A stretch of 22,464 nucleotides of DNA from a virus, in the IMG/VR virus record IMGVR_UViG_3300032073_002250, positions 1 through 22,464 of that record; one strand, 5' to 3'. Under the pieces are notes generated by a model that worked only from the letters and a program-made list of their open reading frames with translations, was not told the origin of the DNA and searched no databases. Position numbers and translations under genes: made by a program. Below are positions 6,350 to 12,913 of this stretch, one piece after another (the stretch's first letter is position 1; each line of letters begins with the position of its first letter).

Positions 6350-7281
6350 CAGAATTTTTATGGGTCGAAAAATACCGACCAAACAATATTGCAGAGGTCA
6401 TTCTGCCTTCCCACATAAAAGCAACGTTCGAGCAAATTGTTAACGGAGGTGAAGTACACAATATGCTCCTAACCGGCACGGCCGGAGTGGGAAAAACTAC
6501 AGTTGCAAAGGCACTCTGCAATGAACTAGATCTAGATTTTCTATTGGTCAATGGATCAGAAGAAGGAAATATAGACACACTTAGAAATAAAATTAAACAG
6601 TTCGCAAGCACTGTTTCGCTCTCGGGTGGATATAAGGTTGTAATCCTTGATGAAGCTGATTGCCTAAATCCACAGTCCACCCAACCTGCTCTCAGAGGAT
6701 TCATAGAAGAATTTTCTAACAATTGTAGGTTTATATTAACCTGTAATTTTAAGAATAGGATTATACAACCTCTACATTCTAGATGTACTGTTATCGAGTT
6801 TAATGTAGCTAAAAAAGATATGCCTGAGCTTTGTAAACAGTTTATGGATAGAGCTACAAACATGCTAGAGATAGAAGGTATATCATACGACAGAGAGATT
6901 GTTGCAGAATTAATAATGAAACACCAACCAGATTGGCGTAGAGTTATAAATGAACTCCAAAGATATAGTTCTAGTGGTATCATAGATAGTGGTATATTAG
7001 TTAATCTTGCTGATGATTCGATGGATGATTTAATAAAGTTTCTTAGAATGAAAGACTTCCGTAAGATGAGACAATGGGTTGCTGATAATATGGATAGTGA
7101 ACCAGCTGCTATATTTAGAAAGCTTTATGATACCTCGTATGATTATGTTGTACCTAGATCTATACCGCAAATGATTCTTATCTTAGCAGATTACCAATAC
7201 AAAAATAGCTTTGTCGCCGATCATGAATTGAATCTTGTGGCATGCTTAACAGAAATAATGGCAAACACGGAGTTTAAATAG
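6346..7281 (+). CDS. 44: Clamp loader large subunit, AAA+ ATPase (gp44-like)
   Basis: A 311-residue protein starting at the ATG that overlaps the preceding stop; the frame extends upstream to a TTG at 6334, but TEFLWVEKYRPN is the usual family N-terminus. Walker A GTAGVGKT is at residues 44-51, Walker B LDEAD at 101-105, sensor 1 in LTCNF, and the SRC motif at 145-147, as in all clamp-loader ATPases. Four gp44 with one gp62 open and load the gp45 ring onto primed DNA. Position between 45 and 62 matches T4, where the unit continues to regA. Confidence 0.95.
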   Translation: MTEFLWVEKYRPNNIAEVILPSHIKATFEQIVNGGEVHNMLLTGTAGVGKTTVAKALCNELDLDFLLVNGSEEGNIDTLRNKIKQFASTVSLSGGYKVVILDEADCLNPQSTQPALRGFIEEFSNNCRFILTCNFKNRIIQPLHSRCTVIEFNVAKKDMPELCKQFMDRATNMLEIEGISYDREIVAELIMKHQPDWRRVINELQRYSSSGIIDSGILVNLADDSMDDLIKFLRMKDFRKMRQWVADNMDSEPAAIFRKLYDTSYDYVVPRSIPQMILILADYQYKNSFVADHELNLVACLTEIMANTEFK

Positions 7282-7517
7282 TGAATACTAGAGAAATCTT
7301 AGAACAACATGTAAAAGAATTGCAAGGACAATTACAAGCAGCTTATGTCCGTATTGGAGTTCTTACAGAAGAGTTAAATAAATATAAAGAAAAATATAGA
7401 AATGAAGTCGACGAGCACTTTGATCAAAGAATGAAACAAAAGAGTATGACAGAATTAAATTATGACGGCAACGAGGAAAGAGGCCGTTATGGAGAGGATG
7501 AGAGCCTTGGCTGTTAA
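7281..7517 (+). CDS. Small coiled-coil protein of unknown function
   Basis: A 78-residue frame opening with GTG at 7281, overlapping the gp44 stop by one base (TAGTG), with GGAG about ten bases upstream in the end of gp44. Residues 4-50 are a continuous charged helix with heptad-like hydrophobics (ILEQHVKELQGQLQAAYVRI), predicting a coiled coil. The C-terminal part is hydrophilic and ends ESLGC. It sits between 44 and 62, where T4 has nothing. The function is unknown. The coding call rests on tight packing, coupling and the coiled-coil pattern. Confidence 0.65.
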   Translation: MNTREILEQHVKELQGQLQAAYVRIGVLTEELNKYKEKYRNEVDEHFDQRMKQKSMTELNYDGNEERGRYGEDESLGC

Positions 7518-7761
7518 TTGGAACATATCTGGTTATAGGGATACTGACAAGGATCGTATTCTACAGCTGGAAAAAGAAAATGTATCTCTTAAAAAGCAGA
7601 TAGATAAGCTATTGGAAAAGAATAGGGATTTGCTAAACGATATTCATTCTGCTAGCAGAGAGTTAATTGATTTCCAAAAACAATACCAGAAGAATCAACA
7701 GGAAATGTGGGATTGGATTCAATATGAACGAAACTATGGGTATGAAAGTGAATCCGTTTGA
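7489..7761 (+). CDS. Second small coiled-coil protein of unknown function
   Basis: A 90-residue protein if started at the ATG at 7489, which is preceded by AGAGG at good distance. The frame also has ATGs at 7462 (no ribosome site) and 7498. Residues from about 20 onward (DKDRILQLEKENVSLKKQIDKLLEKNRDLL) form a strong leucine-zipper-like coiled coil, followed by a second helix rich in Gln and Glu. It overlaps the previous coiled-coil gene by 29 bases and the gp62 gene by 20. The two adjacent coiled-coil proteins may form a hetero-oligomer; this is inference only. Confidence 0.65.
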   Translation: MERMRALAVNWNISGYRDTDKDRILQLEKENVSLKKQIDKLLEKNRDLLNDIHSASRELIDFQKQYQKNQQEMWDWIQYERNYGYESESV

Positions 7762-8128
7762 TTTTATAAATGCAATTAATTTTACAAAAAAGGATCTAAT
7801 TGTAGATGATATAACTGAAAAAGAATACCAACCTTTTTTAGTCAATAGAACATTATCCCATTTTAAAGATACCATTCTATATGCTAATGAAATGAACGTG
7901 AATCACCACATCGATAAGCGCCTTCAGAATCATTTTTTTATAAATATAATTACAAAGAAAAAAAGGTTCTCTAAATGGGTAAAACCATCGGAGATAGAAG
8001 ATTTGGATTGTATTAAGAAACATTATGGATATAGCAATGAAAAAGCAAAGTCTGTATTACACCTTCTTACTAGCGACCAGATAAAACAAATAAAAAATAG
8101 GATGAAGAAAGGTGGACGAACAAAGTAA
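7742..8128 (+). CDS. 62: Clamp loader small subunit (gp62-like)
   Basis: A 129-residue protein starting MKVNPFDFINAINFTKKD; upstream in-frame ATGs (7667, 7724, 7736) exist, but the NPFDFIN start is what I would expect for marine T4-like gp62. The body includes YQPFLVNRTLSHFKDTILYANEMN and a basic KKKRFSKWVK segment. It is shorter than T4 gp62 (187 aa), which is usual for marine relatives. The protein has no ATPase motifs; in T4 it is the single non-ATPase subunit bridging four gp44 in the loader. Position directly between 44 and regA supports the call strongly. No good Shine-Dalgarno is seen, so translation may be coupled to the overlapping upstream gene. Confidence 0.88.
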   Translation: MKVNPFDFINAINFTKKDLIVDDITEKEYQPFLVNRTLSHFKDTILYANEMNVNHHIDKRLQNHFFINIITKKKRFSKWVKPSEIEDLDCIKKHYGYSNEKAKSVLHLLTSDQIKQIKNRMKKGGRTK

Positions 8129-8540
8129 CGAAATTAAAGCATGGATTCCTGACGATATGTTAGAAGTCACATTAAATGAACCTGATGATTTTCTAAAGAT
8201 TAGAGAAACACTTACAAGGATCGGGGTCGCATCACGCAAAGATAATAAACTATTTCAATCTTGCCATATACTACACAAACAAGGCAGATATTTCATAGTG
8301 CATTTTAAAGAATTATTCTTATTGGATGGTAAGCCATCTAATTTAGTAGAGAATGATATACAACGTAGAAATACTATTACTACATTGTTATCGGATTGGG
8401 GATTGGTCACTATGGTGAAACCTTCCCAAGCCAAGGACGTAGCTCCACTTAGACAAATAAAGGTTATACCTTTTAAAGAAAAGTCTCAGTGGGAATTATG
8501 TCCAAAATATAATATCGGAAATAATCAATCTAAAGATTAA
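8112..8540 (+). CDS. regA: RegA translational repressor of early genes
   Basis: A 142-residue protein from GTG at 8112, or 127 residues from an ATG at 8157. The segment MLEVTLNEPDDFLKIRETLTR aligns at its start with T4 RegA (MIEITLKKPEDF...), which favours 8157, but the upstream in-frame GTG has a purine-rich ribosome site inside gp62 and both are possible. Other family landmarks are GVASRKDNKLFQSCHILHK, YFIVHFKELFLLDG, LLSDWGLV and a C-terminal KYNIGN. RegA binds the translation start regions of early phage mRNAs and blocks ribosome entry. It follows 62 as in T4. Candidate targets here are the short ATTATG-type starts at 9361 and 15308. Confidence 0.92.
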   Translation: MDEQSNEIKAWIPDDMLEVTLNEPDDFLKIRETLTRIGVASRKDNKLFQSCHILHKQGRYFIVHFKELFLLDGKPSNLVENDIQRRNTITTLLSDWGLVTMVKPSQAKDVAPLRQIKVIPFKEKSQWELCPKYNIGNNQSKD

Positions 8541-8545
8541 TTCCG

Positions 8546-8553
8546 TATAAATA
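8546..8553 (+). promoter_or_regulatory. T4-type late promoter box TATAAATA for hsp20
   Basis: An exact TATAAATA six bases after the regA stop codon. The expected start near 8560 gives a leader of about 59 bases before the Hsp20 ATG. That leader holds two hairpins (8557-8587 and 8592-8610). The intergenic location and the terminator at 9282-9313 define a late transcription unit of hsp20 plus a small membrane gene. Confidence 0.7.
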
Positions 8554-8556
8554 ATA

Positions 8557-8587
8557 TCGAAGAATGCGGCATTGAGCCGGTTCTCGA
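8557..8587 (+). other. 5'-end RNA hairpin in the hsp20 leader
   Basis: TCGA (8557-8560) pairs with TCGA (8584-8587), GAA with TTC, and CGGC (8567-8570) with GCCG (8576-8579), around loop ATTGA with two bulges. It sits at the predicted 5' end of the late transcript, just before the Shine-Dalgarno hairpin. It may protect the transcript or help fold the downstream hairpin. Confidence 0.5.
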
Positions 8588-8591
8588 TTAA

Positions 8592-8610
8592 CCTTGCTAT
8601 ATATAGGAGG
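8592..8610 (+). promoter_or_regulatory. Candidate RNA thermometer sequestering the hsp20 ribosome binding site
   Basis: The Shine-Dalgarno AGGAGG (8605-8610) can pair with CCUUGCU (8592-8598): C-G, C-G, U-A, U-G, then a bulged G8596, C-G and U-A, with A8599-U8604 closing a UAUA loop. UUGCU opposite AGGA with one unpaired G is the hallmark of ROSE-type thermometers, which control small heat-shock genes in alphaproteobacteria. The stem is short and has a wobble pair and a bulge, as expected for something that melts at modest temperature. Pairing is seen in the sequence; thermosensing is inference. Confidence 0.5.
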
Positions 8611-8618
8611 AACTAAAA

Positions 8619-9074
8619 ATGGTAAGAAATACATTGAACGTACCGCGTTCGTTATTCGTAGGCTTTGAGCCTTTATTAGATGAACTGGAGAGGATTCACT
8701 CTGCAGGAAAGTCACCAAAAGATAACTATCCACCACATAACGTGGTGAAGATCGATGAGGAGAAATTTCTCATTGAAATGGCATTAGCTGGTTTTCGACA
8801 AGAAGACATATCAGTTGAGGTCAAAGATGGTATTCTCAAGGTAAAGGGTGAGATGCCTAAAGATGAACGTGAATTCGCGTACAAAGGTATATCGTCCCGC
8901 AAATTTGAGAAGAGCTTCCGCCTCTCAGAATTTGTCGTAATAGACGGTGCTGATCTGAATGATGGAATACTCGTAGTGTATGCTAGAGTAGAACTTCCAG
9001 AAGAGAAGCGTCCTAGGGAGATCAAAATAGGGTCTGCTGGGGCATCAACAAAGAAAGAATTCCTGAAAGGGTAA
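8619..9074 (+). CDS. hsp20: Small heat-shock protein, Hsp20/IbpA type
   Basis: A 151-residue protein with a hydrophobic N-terminal arm (RSLFVGFEPLLDELERI), an alpha-crystallin domain from about residue 40 (VVKIDEEKFLIEMALAGFRQEDISVEVKDGILKVKGE) through YKGISSRKFEKSFRLSEFV to GILVVYARVELPEE, and a short C-terminal tail. Hsp20 proteins hold unfolding proteins as ATP-independent chaperones; homologues are common in marine T4-like phages and may assist capsid assembly or protect the replication machinery. A very strong AGGAGG precedes the ATG. A late promoter and leader hairpins indicate late, possibly temperature-tuned, expression. The C-terminal IxI motif that docks to neighbouring subunits may be the IKIG segment. 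Confidence 0.95.
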   Translation: MVRNTLNVPRSLFVGFEPLLDELERIHSAGKSPKDNYPPHNVVKIDEEKFLIEMALAGFRQEDISVEVKDGILKVKGEMPKDEREFAYKGISSRKFEKSFRLSEFVVIDGADLNDGILVVYARVELPEEKRPREIKIGSAGASTKKEFLKG

Positions 9075-9130
9075 TTCTCAATTAGCGACACTCAGTAGAT
9101 AGTTGAAACACTTTTTACTGGAGATTAATC

Positions 9131-9265
9131 ATGGAACAAATAAAAGCCTATGTGGCTGAACATGAAATCGCTAAGACCTTAATTGACGCATTGCACGTAA
9201 CATTAGTATTTGGAGTTTGTGTTGGAACAGCTCCTGCACTAATTTGGCTGGCATCGTACGGTTAA
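9131..9265 (+). CDS. Small membrane protein (44 aa) downstream of hsp20
   Basis: ATG at 9131 (after GGAG) opens a 44-codon frame ending TAA at 9263-9265. The N-terminal half is amphipathic (MEQIKAYVAEHEIAKTLIDAL) and the second half is one hydrophobic helix (VTLVFGVCVGTAPALIWLA). It lies between hsp20 and a strong terminator, so it is probably the last gene of the late hsp20 transcript. The function is unknown; size and topology would fit a holin- or antiholin-like accessory or a small virion membrane-associated peptide, but nothing specific supports either. Confidence 0.65.
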   Translation: MEQIKAYVAEHEIAKTLIDALHVTLVFGVCVGTAPALIWLASYG

Positions 9266-9281
9266 GGAATTAGATAATATG

Positions 9282-9313
9282 GAACGGGAGGGGAAACTCT
9301 CCCCGTTCTTTTT
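9282..9313 (+). terminator. Rho-independent terminator with GAAA tetraloop
   Basis: GAACGGG (9282-9288) pairs with CCCGTTC (9302-9308), and AGGG (9289-9292) pairs with CTCT (9297-9300) with one bulged C, closing a GAAA tetraloop. TTTTT follows at 9309-9313. It ends the hsp20 unit just before the polymerase promoter. Confidence 0.93.
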
Positions 9314-9324
9314 GAAATTAGGGG

Positions 9325-9353
9325 TTTACAATCCCGCTGAATTATGGTATAAT
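9325..9353 (+). promoter_or_regulatory. Early/middle promoter of the DNA polymerase gene, leaderless geometry
   Basis: GGGG then TTTACA (9325-9330), 17-bp spacer ending TATGG, TATAAT (9348-9353). Seven bases separate the -10 box from the polymerase ATG at 9361, so the predicted +1 is 9360/9361. No Shine-Dalgarno exists anywhere in this interval. Confidence 0.92.
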
Positions 9354-9360
9354 ATACATT

Positions 9361-11883
9361 ATGAATTTTTACACAAACGTGTCTCGTTATGGTAATATGC
9401 TTCTCTACAGAGGTATAGAAAATGGTAAACGTGTACAAAGAAAAATCAAATACAAACCTACACTCTTCGTAGGAACTAACAAAGCTACTCAATGGAAATC
9501 CCTCGATGGGAATCCCGTTGCTCCTGTCCAATTCGAATCTATGCGTGATGCTAAGAATTGGATCCAAGAAAATCAATACGTTGCTGGAAGACACATCTAT
9601 GGTAACACACGCTACCAATCTTGCTTAGTCAACGACTTATTCCCTGGCGAAATAGAATTCGACAGATCTAAAATTAACGTAACCACTATCGATATAGAAG
9701 TTCAATCCGACGATGGATTCCCTGAACCATCTGCAGCAGCTAAAGTAGTTACTGCAATTTGTCTTAAAAATAATATCGACAATACCTACTATGTTTGGGG
9801 CTTAGGCGACTATGATGTTACAACATCGCTTATGAAAACCAATCGTGTGGTTTACAAAAAATGTGCAGACGAAAAAGAATTACTAATAGACTTTATTAAT
9901 CACTGGGCTACTCCATCTAATACACCCGATGTTATCACTGGTTGGAACTCTAAGTTCTTCGATATACCTTATCTGGTCAATCGTATCCGTAGGGTATTTG
10001 GTCCAGATCTTGGCGAAGAAAATATTAAAAAGCTTTCCCCTTGGGGTATGGTAGAACGTAGAGAAGCTAGAATAGCTTACAAGTCTATGAACCGAGATGA
10101 GACATATGAATTCCAAGGTATATCCCAAATGGATTATATGGAAGTATTTAAAAAGTTTGGTTATGCTTACGGTCCACAAGAATCCTATTCACTAAACAAT
10201 ATTTCACATGTAGTGCTTGGGGAAGAAAAACTATCCTACGAAGAACACGGTTCACTATTCGATCTATACAAAGCTGATCACCAAAAGTTTATCGATTATA
10301 ATATCAAAGATGTAGAATTAGTAGATCGTCTAGAAGATAAAATGGGTCTAATTACCCTAGGTCTTACTATGGCATATCGGGGTGGTGTTAACTATACAGA
10401 CGTATTTGGTACTACTGCAATATGGGATTCTATTATCTTCCGTGATCTATATCAAAACAATGTTATAGTTCCCTTTCCTAAAGATTCAGAAAAAGGTAAT
10501 TATCCTGGTGGTCACGTAAAAGAACCTTATGTTGGCATGCACGAACATGTAGTTAGTTTCGATTTAAACTCTCTATATCCATCTATCATTATGCAGTTCA
10601 ATATGTCACCAGAAACTATACGAAATGAATATAGTCCAGAACTAAATGTAGAAACAGTTCTATCTAAACCAAATATTAACAAACCAGATAATACTGGTAT
10701 CGCAGCTGGTGGCCAACACTTCGATACTTCTAAACAAGGTGTACTACCTAAGATCATCGAAGAAATGTACAGCGAACGTGTTACTGTTAAAAAAGATATG
10801 CTTAAGTATCAGCAAGATTTACAAAAAGCAGAAGACAAACAAGACATCTTTGAACTACAAAGAAAAATATCTCTTGCAGAAAACAGACAAATGTCTATCA
10901 AGATTCTACTTAACTCCCTTTATGGTGCACTTGGCAATCGTTACTTTAGATTTTTCGATCAACGTATTGCAGAAGCTATTACACTATCAGGTCAAGCTAT
11001 TATTAGATGGGGTGAAAATGCAATCAATGAATACCTACAAAAGCTATTAGGATCTAAAAAAGATTATGTTATTACTATCGATACAGATTCCTTATATGTT
11101 GGATTAGGTGATTTAGTTAATAAATTTAATCCTAAGAATCCTGTAGACTTTCTCGATACAGTTTCCAAAGACAAATTGGAACCTGTGTTTATAAAAGCTT
11201 ACCAAGAATTCTTCGACAAGTTTGGTGGCATCGAAAACAAAATGGTTATGTCCAGAGAGGTTATAGCTGATAGGGGTATATACTTAGCTAAGAAAAGATA
11301 TATCCTAAACGTAATTGATAATGAAGGTGTAAGATATAAAGTACCAAAGATTAAAACTATTGGCGTAGAAGCTACTAAAAGTTCCACACCAGAAGTTTGC
11401 AGAGAAGCACTAAAAGAAATATTCAAAGTTATTATATCCAAAGAACAAACAGATGTTCAAAAGGCAATAAAGCAATTCAAAGAACATTTCTTTTCTTTAA
11501 ATCCATATCAGATTGCATTTCCACGTGGTGCTCAAAACATAACTGGATATGCAGATACAGCTACAATATACAAAAAAGGTACACCAATCCACGTACGTGG
11601 TGCTTTACTTTACAACAAGCTAAGAGATGATATGGGACTAACTAAATACCCAAATCTAAGAAATGGCGACAAACTAAAATTTATTTACTTAAAGCAACCA
11701 AACCCAATTAAAGAAAATGTAATTGCTTTCCCAGATTATTTGCCAGAAGAATTTCAATTAGATGAATACATCGACAAAGAATTGCAATTCGAAAAAACAT
11801 TCTTAGATGCTATCGAAGCTATTTTACAACCAATCGGTTGGACATCCAGCCCACAAATGACATTGGACTTATTTTTCGAATGA
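9361..11883 (+). CDS. 43: Replicative DNA polymerase, family B (gp43-like)
   Basis: An 840-residue family-B polymerase, slightly shorter than T4 gp43 (898). The N-terminal 3'-5' exonuclease has Exo I D111-I-E113, Exo II in the GWNSKFFDIPYLV segment and Exo III in DYNIKDVELVDRLED. Polymerase motif A is DLNSLYPSII beginning at D401, motif B K514-ILLNSLYG, and motif C DTDS at 574-577, followed by a KKRY element. All catalytic Asp residues are present, so it should be active in synthesis and proofreading. It works with the gp45/44/62 clamp system encoded upstream. The ATG sits directly at the expected transcription start without a ribosome site, implying a leaderless message. The stop overlaps the following UDG-like gene (ATGA). 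Confidence 0.97.
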   Translation: MNFYTNVSRYGNMLLYRGIENGKRVQRKIKYKPTLFVGTNKATQWKSLDGNPVAPVQFESMRDAKNWIQENQYVAGRHIYGNTRYQSCLVNDLFPGEIEFDRSKINVTTIDIEVQSDDGFPEPSAAAKVVTAICLKNNIDNTYYVWGLGDYDVTTSLMKTNRVVYKKCADEKELLIDFINHWATPSNTPDVITGWNSKFFDIPYLVNRIRRVFGPDLGEENIKKLSPWGMVERREARIAYKSMNRDETYEFQGISQMDYMEVFKKFGYAYGPQESYSLNNISHVVLGEEKLSYEEHGSLFDLYKADHQKFIDYNIKDVELVDRLEDKMGLITLGLTMAYRGGVNYTDVFGTTAIWDSIIFRDLYQNNVIVPFPKDSEKGNYPGGHVKEPYVGMHEHVVSFDLNSLYPSIIMQFNMSPETIRNEYSPELNVETVLSKPNINKPDNTGIAAGGQHFDTSKQGVLPKIIEEMYSERVTVKKDMLKYQQDLQKAEDKQDIFELQRKISLAENRQMSIKILLNSLYGALGNRYFRFFDQRIAEAITLSGQAIIRWGENAINEYLQKLLGSKKDYVITIDTDSLYVGLGDLVNKFNPKNPVDFLDTVSKDKLEPVFIKAYQEFFDKFGGIENKMVMSREVIADRGIYLAKKRYILNVIDNEGVRYKVPKIKTIGVEATKSSTPEVCREALKEIFKVIISKEQTDVQKAIKQFKEHFFSLNPYQIAFPRGAQNITGYADTATIYKKGTPIHVRGALLYNKLRDDMGLTKYPNLRNGDKLKFIYLKQPNPIKENVIAFPDYLPEEFQLDEYIDKELQFEKTFLDAIEAILQPIGWTSSPQMTLDLFFE

Positions 11884-12197
11884 AAGTAATATACGTAGGA
11901 ACAAAACCAGGTAATCATCCTCCAGAAAAATCACCTACAATAAAGAGGATAACTAAATGGTCAATAGAAGCTGGAATTAAAAACTGGACTTGGACAAACA
12001 TTTCTGATCCAGACTGGAGAGCTCTGATTATAGGATGCAGAGTAATAGCTATGGGAAACGATGTAGCTAAACACTTTACAGAAAACAACGTAGAACATTT
12101 AAAAGTTCCCCACCCTAGTGGATTAAACCGAATGTGGAATGATCCGGAATTAGAACCCAAAGTGATTGAACAAATTAGGGGGTTTACATCACTTTAA
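11880..12197 (+). CDS. Compact uracil-DNA-glycosylase-superfamily-like protein
   Basis: A 105-residue protein whose ATG overlaps the polymerase stop. The first strand MKVIYVGTKPG resembles UDG motif I (GxxPG, as in the MUG/TDG GINPG), the middle has a strand and turn reading VIAMGNDVAKHF, typical of the UDG core, and KVPHPSGLNRMWNDPE matches the UDG motif II histidine loop (HPSxxNR). It is about half the length of ordinary UDGs. In motif I the position that holds the catalytic Asn/Asp/Glu in active families is Lys, so it may bind rather than excise bases. Translational coupling to the polymerase suggests a role at the fork, such as sensing uracil or a modified base. The fold call is fairly good; the activity is unknown. 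Confidence 0.6.
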   Translation: MKVIYVGTKPGNHPPEKSPTIKRITKWSIEAGIKNWTWTNISDPDWRALIIGCRVIAMGNDVAKHFTENNVEHLKVPHPSGLNRMWNDPELEPKVIEQIRGFTSL

Positions 12198-12211
12198 AAA
12201 TATGGTATAAT
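12183..12211 (+). promoter_or_regulatory. Early/middle promoter of the 12219 operon, leaderless geometry
   Basis: GGGGG precedes TTTACA (12183-12188); 17-bp spacer ending TATGG; TATAAT (12206-12211). The -35 box lies within the last codons of the UDG-like gene (coding GFTSL) and that gene's TAA lies in the spacer. The ATG at 12219 is seven bases past the -10 box, with no ribosome site. Confidence 0.9.
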
Positions 12212-12218
12212 ACACACT

Positions 12219-12512
12219 ATGAAAAATATACAACTACTAAGATTAAGCTCGGGCGAAGAAATTATTGCTGATGTTGATTTAAATGGTATTGACACAGATA
12301 CTGTTATAGTTAAAGATGCAATTGTTTTAATCCCAGCTGGAGAAGGTAAAATTGGCTTTATGCCGTTTATGCCTTATACAAAAGCCAAAGACGGCGTCGA
12401 GATTGATATGAAATGGATTATGTTTATGGTTGATCCAATCGACGAAATGGTAGAACAACATAGGAATGCTACAAGTCAAATAGCAATCCCAGATAAGAAG
12501 ATCGTAACATGA
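12219..12512 (+). CDS. Small phage protein, possibly LSm-like beta-barrel
   Basis: A 97-residue protein beginning NIQLLRLSSGEEIIADV, then TVIVKDAIVLIPAGEGKIGFMPFMPYTKA and KWIMFMVDPIDEMVEQH. The opening 'L-x-x-G-E-E-I-x-A-x-V ... V-x-x-D' alternation resembles the Sm1 region of LSm/Hfq-type barrels, and similar small proteins recur in marine T4-like phages, but no diagnostic RNA-binding residues can be assigned. It is the first gene of an operon leading to a MazG-like enzyme (4-base ATGA overlap). Its own start is predicted to be leaderless. An RNA-binding role would be attractive but is not shown. Confidence 0.7.
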   Translation: MKNIQLLRLSSGEEIIADVDLNGIDTDTVIVKDAIVLIPAGEGKIGFMPFMPYTKAKDGVEIDMKWIMFMVDPIDEMVEQHRNATSQIAIPDKKIVT

Positions 12513-12913
12513 GTAAAGATTGGGTAAAAGATATTCACCTAATGCAGGCTAAATATCTTACACGTCAATGGATTGAAACTAATCCAGATAAATTAAAAGC
12601 ATTTCTAGATTTTAGGGTTGATTTCCTAAGAGAAGAACTAGAAGAAACAGAAGCAGCATTAGTTAATATGGATGCTGAAGAAATAGTCGACGGTCTAATA
12701 GATATTTGCGTTATCGCAATTGGTACATTAGACGCATTCGGTGTCGATGCATATCAAGCTTGGGATGAAGTTCTAAAAGCTAATATGAAAAAAGAAGTTG
12801 GCATTAAGCCAGAAAGACCAAACCCGATGGGTCTTCCAGATCTGATGAAACCAGAGGATTGGGAAAGTCCATCACATGCAGGAAACCATGGTAAGTTGCA
12901 CGATATTCAATAA
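12509..12913 (+). CDS. mazG: MazG-like all-alpha NTP pyrophosphohydrolase
   Basis: A 134-residue protein with the all-alpha NTP-pyrophosphatase metal-binding pattern: an EELEE helix (E42/E43, E45/E46), then EIVDGLID (E58, D61, D65), and a later helix with AWDEVLKANMKK. These acidic residues bind Mg2+ in MazG, dUTPase-like and PRA-PH enzymes, which hydrolyse (d)NTPs to NMPs and pyrophosphate. A C-terminal segment rich in Pro, KPERPNPMGLPDLMKPEDW, is typical of the phage versions. The substrate cannot be read from sequence; a dCTP/dUTP or modified dNTP would fit the neighbouring pyrimidine-modification genes, while (p)ppGpp has been proposed for cyanophage MazG. Four-base overlap with the upstream gene and a 26-base overlap with the next. 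Confidence 0.8.
   Translation: MSKDWVKDIHLMQAKYLTRQWIETNPDKLKAFLDFRVDFLREELEETEAALVNMDAEEIVDGLIDICVIAIGTLDAFGVDAYQAWDEVLKANMKKEVGIKPERPNPMGLPDLMKPEDWESPSHAGNHGKLHDIQ

Noticed and set aside
6312-6983. 223-codon open frame on the minus strand
   Set aside because: It is antisense to the clear gp44 gene, lacks a ribosome site and shows no protein family; a shadow frame.
7939-7946. TATAAATA late-promoter match
   Set aside because: It lies inside the gp62 coding region with no gene start in reach; chance matches are expected in AT-rich DNA.
8566-8577. 12-base match GCGGCATTGAGC shared with uvsX near 19723
   Set aside because: A match of this length is expected by chance in 22 kb, and the contexts differ (RNA leader against coding).
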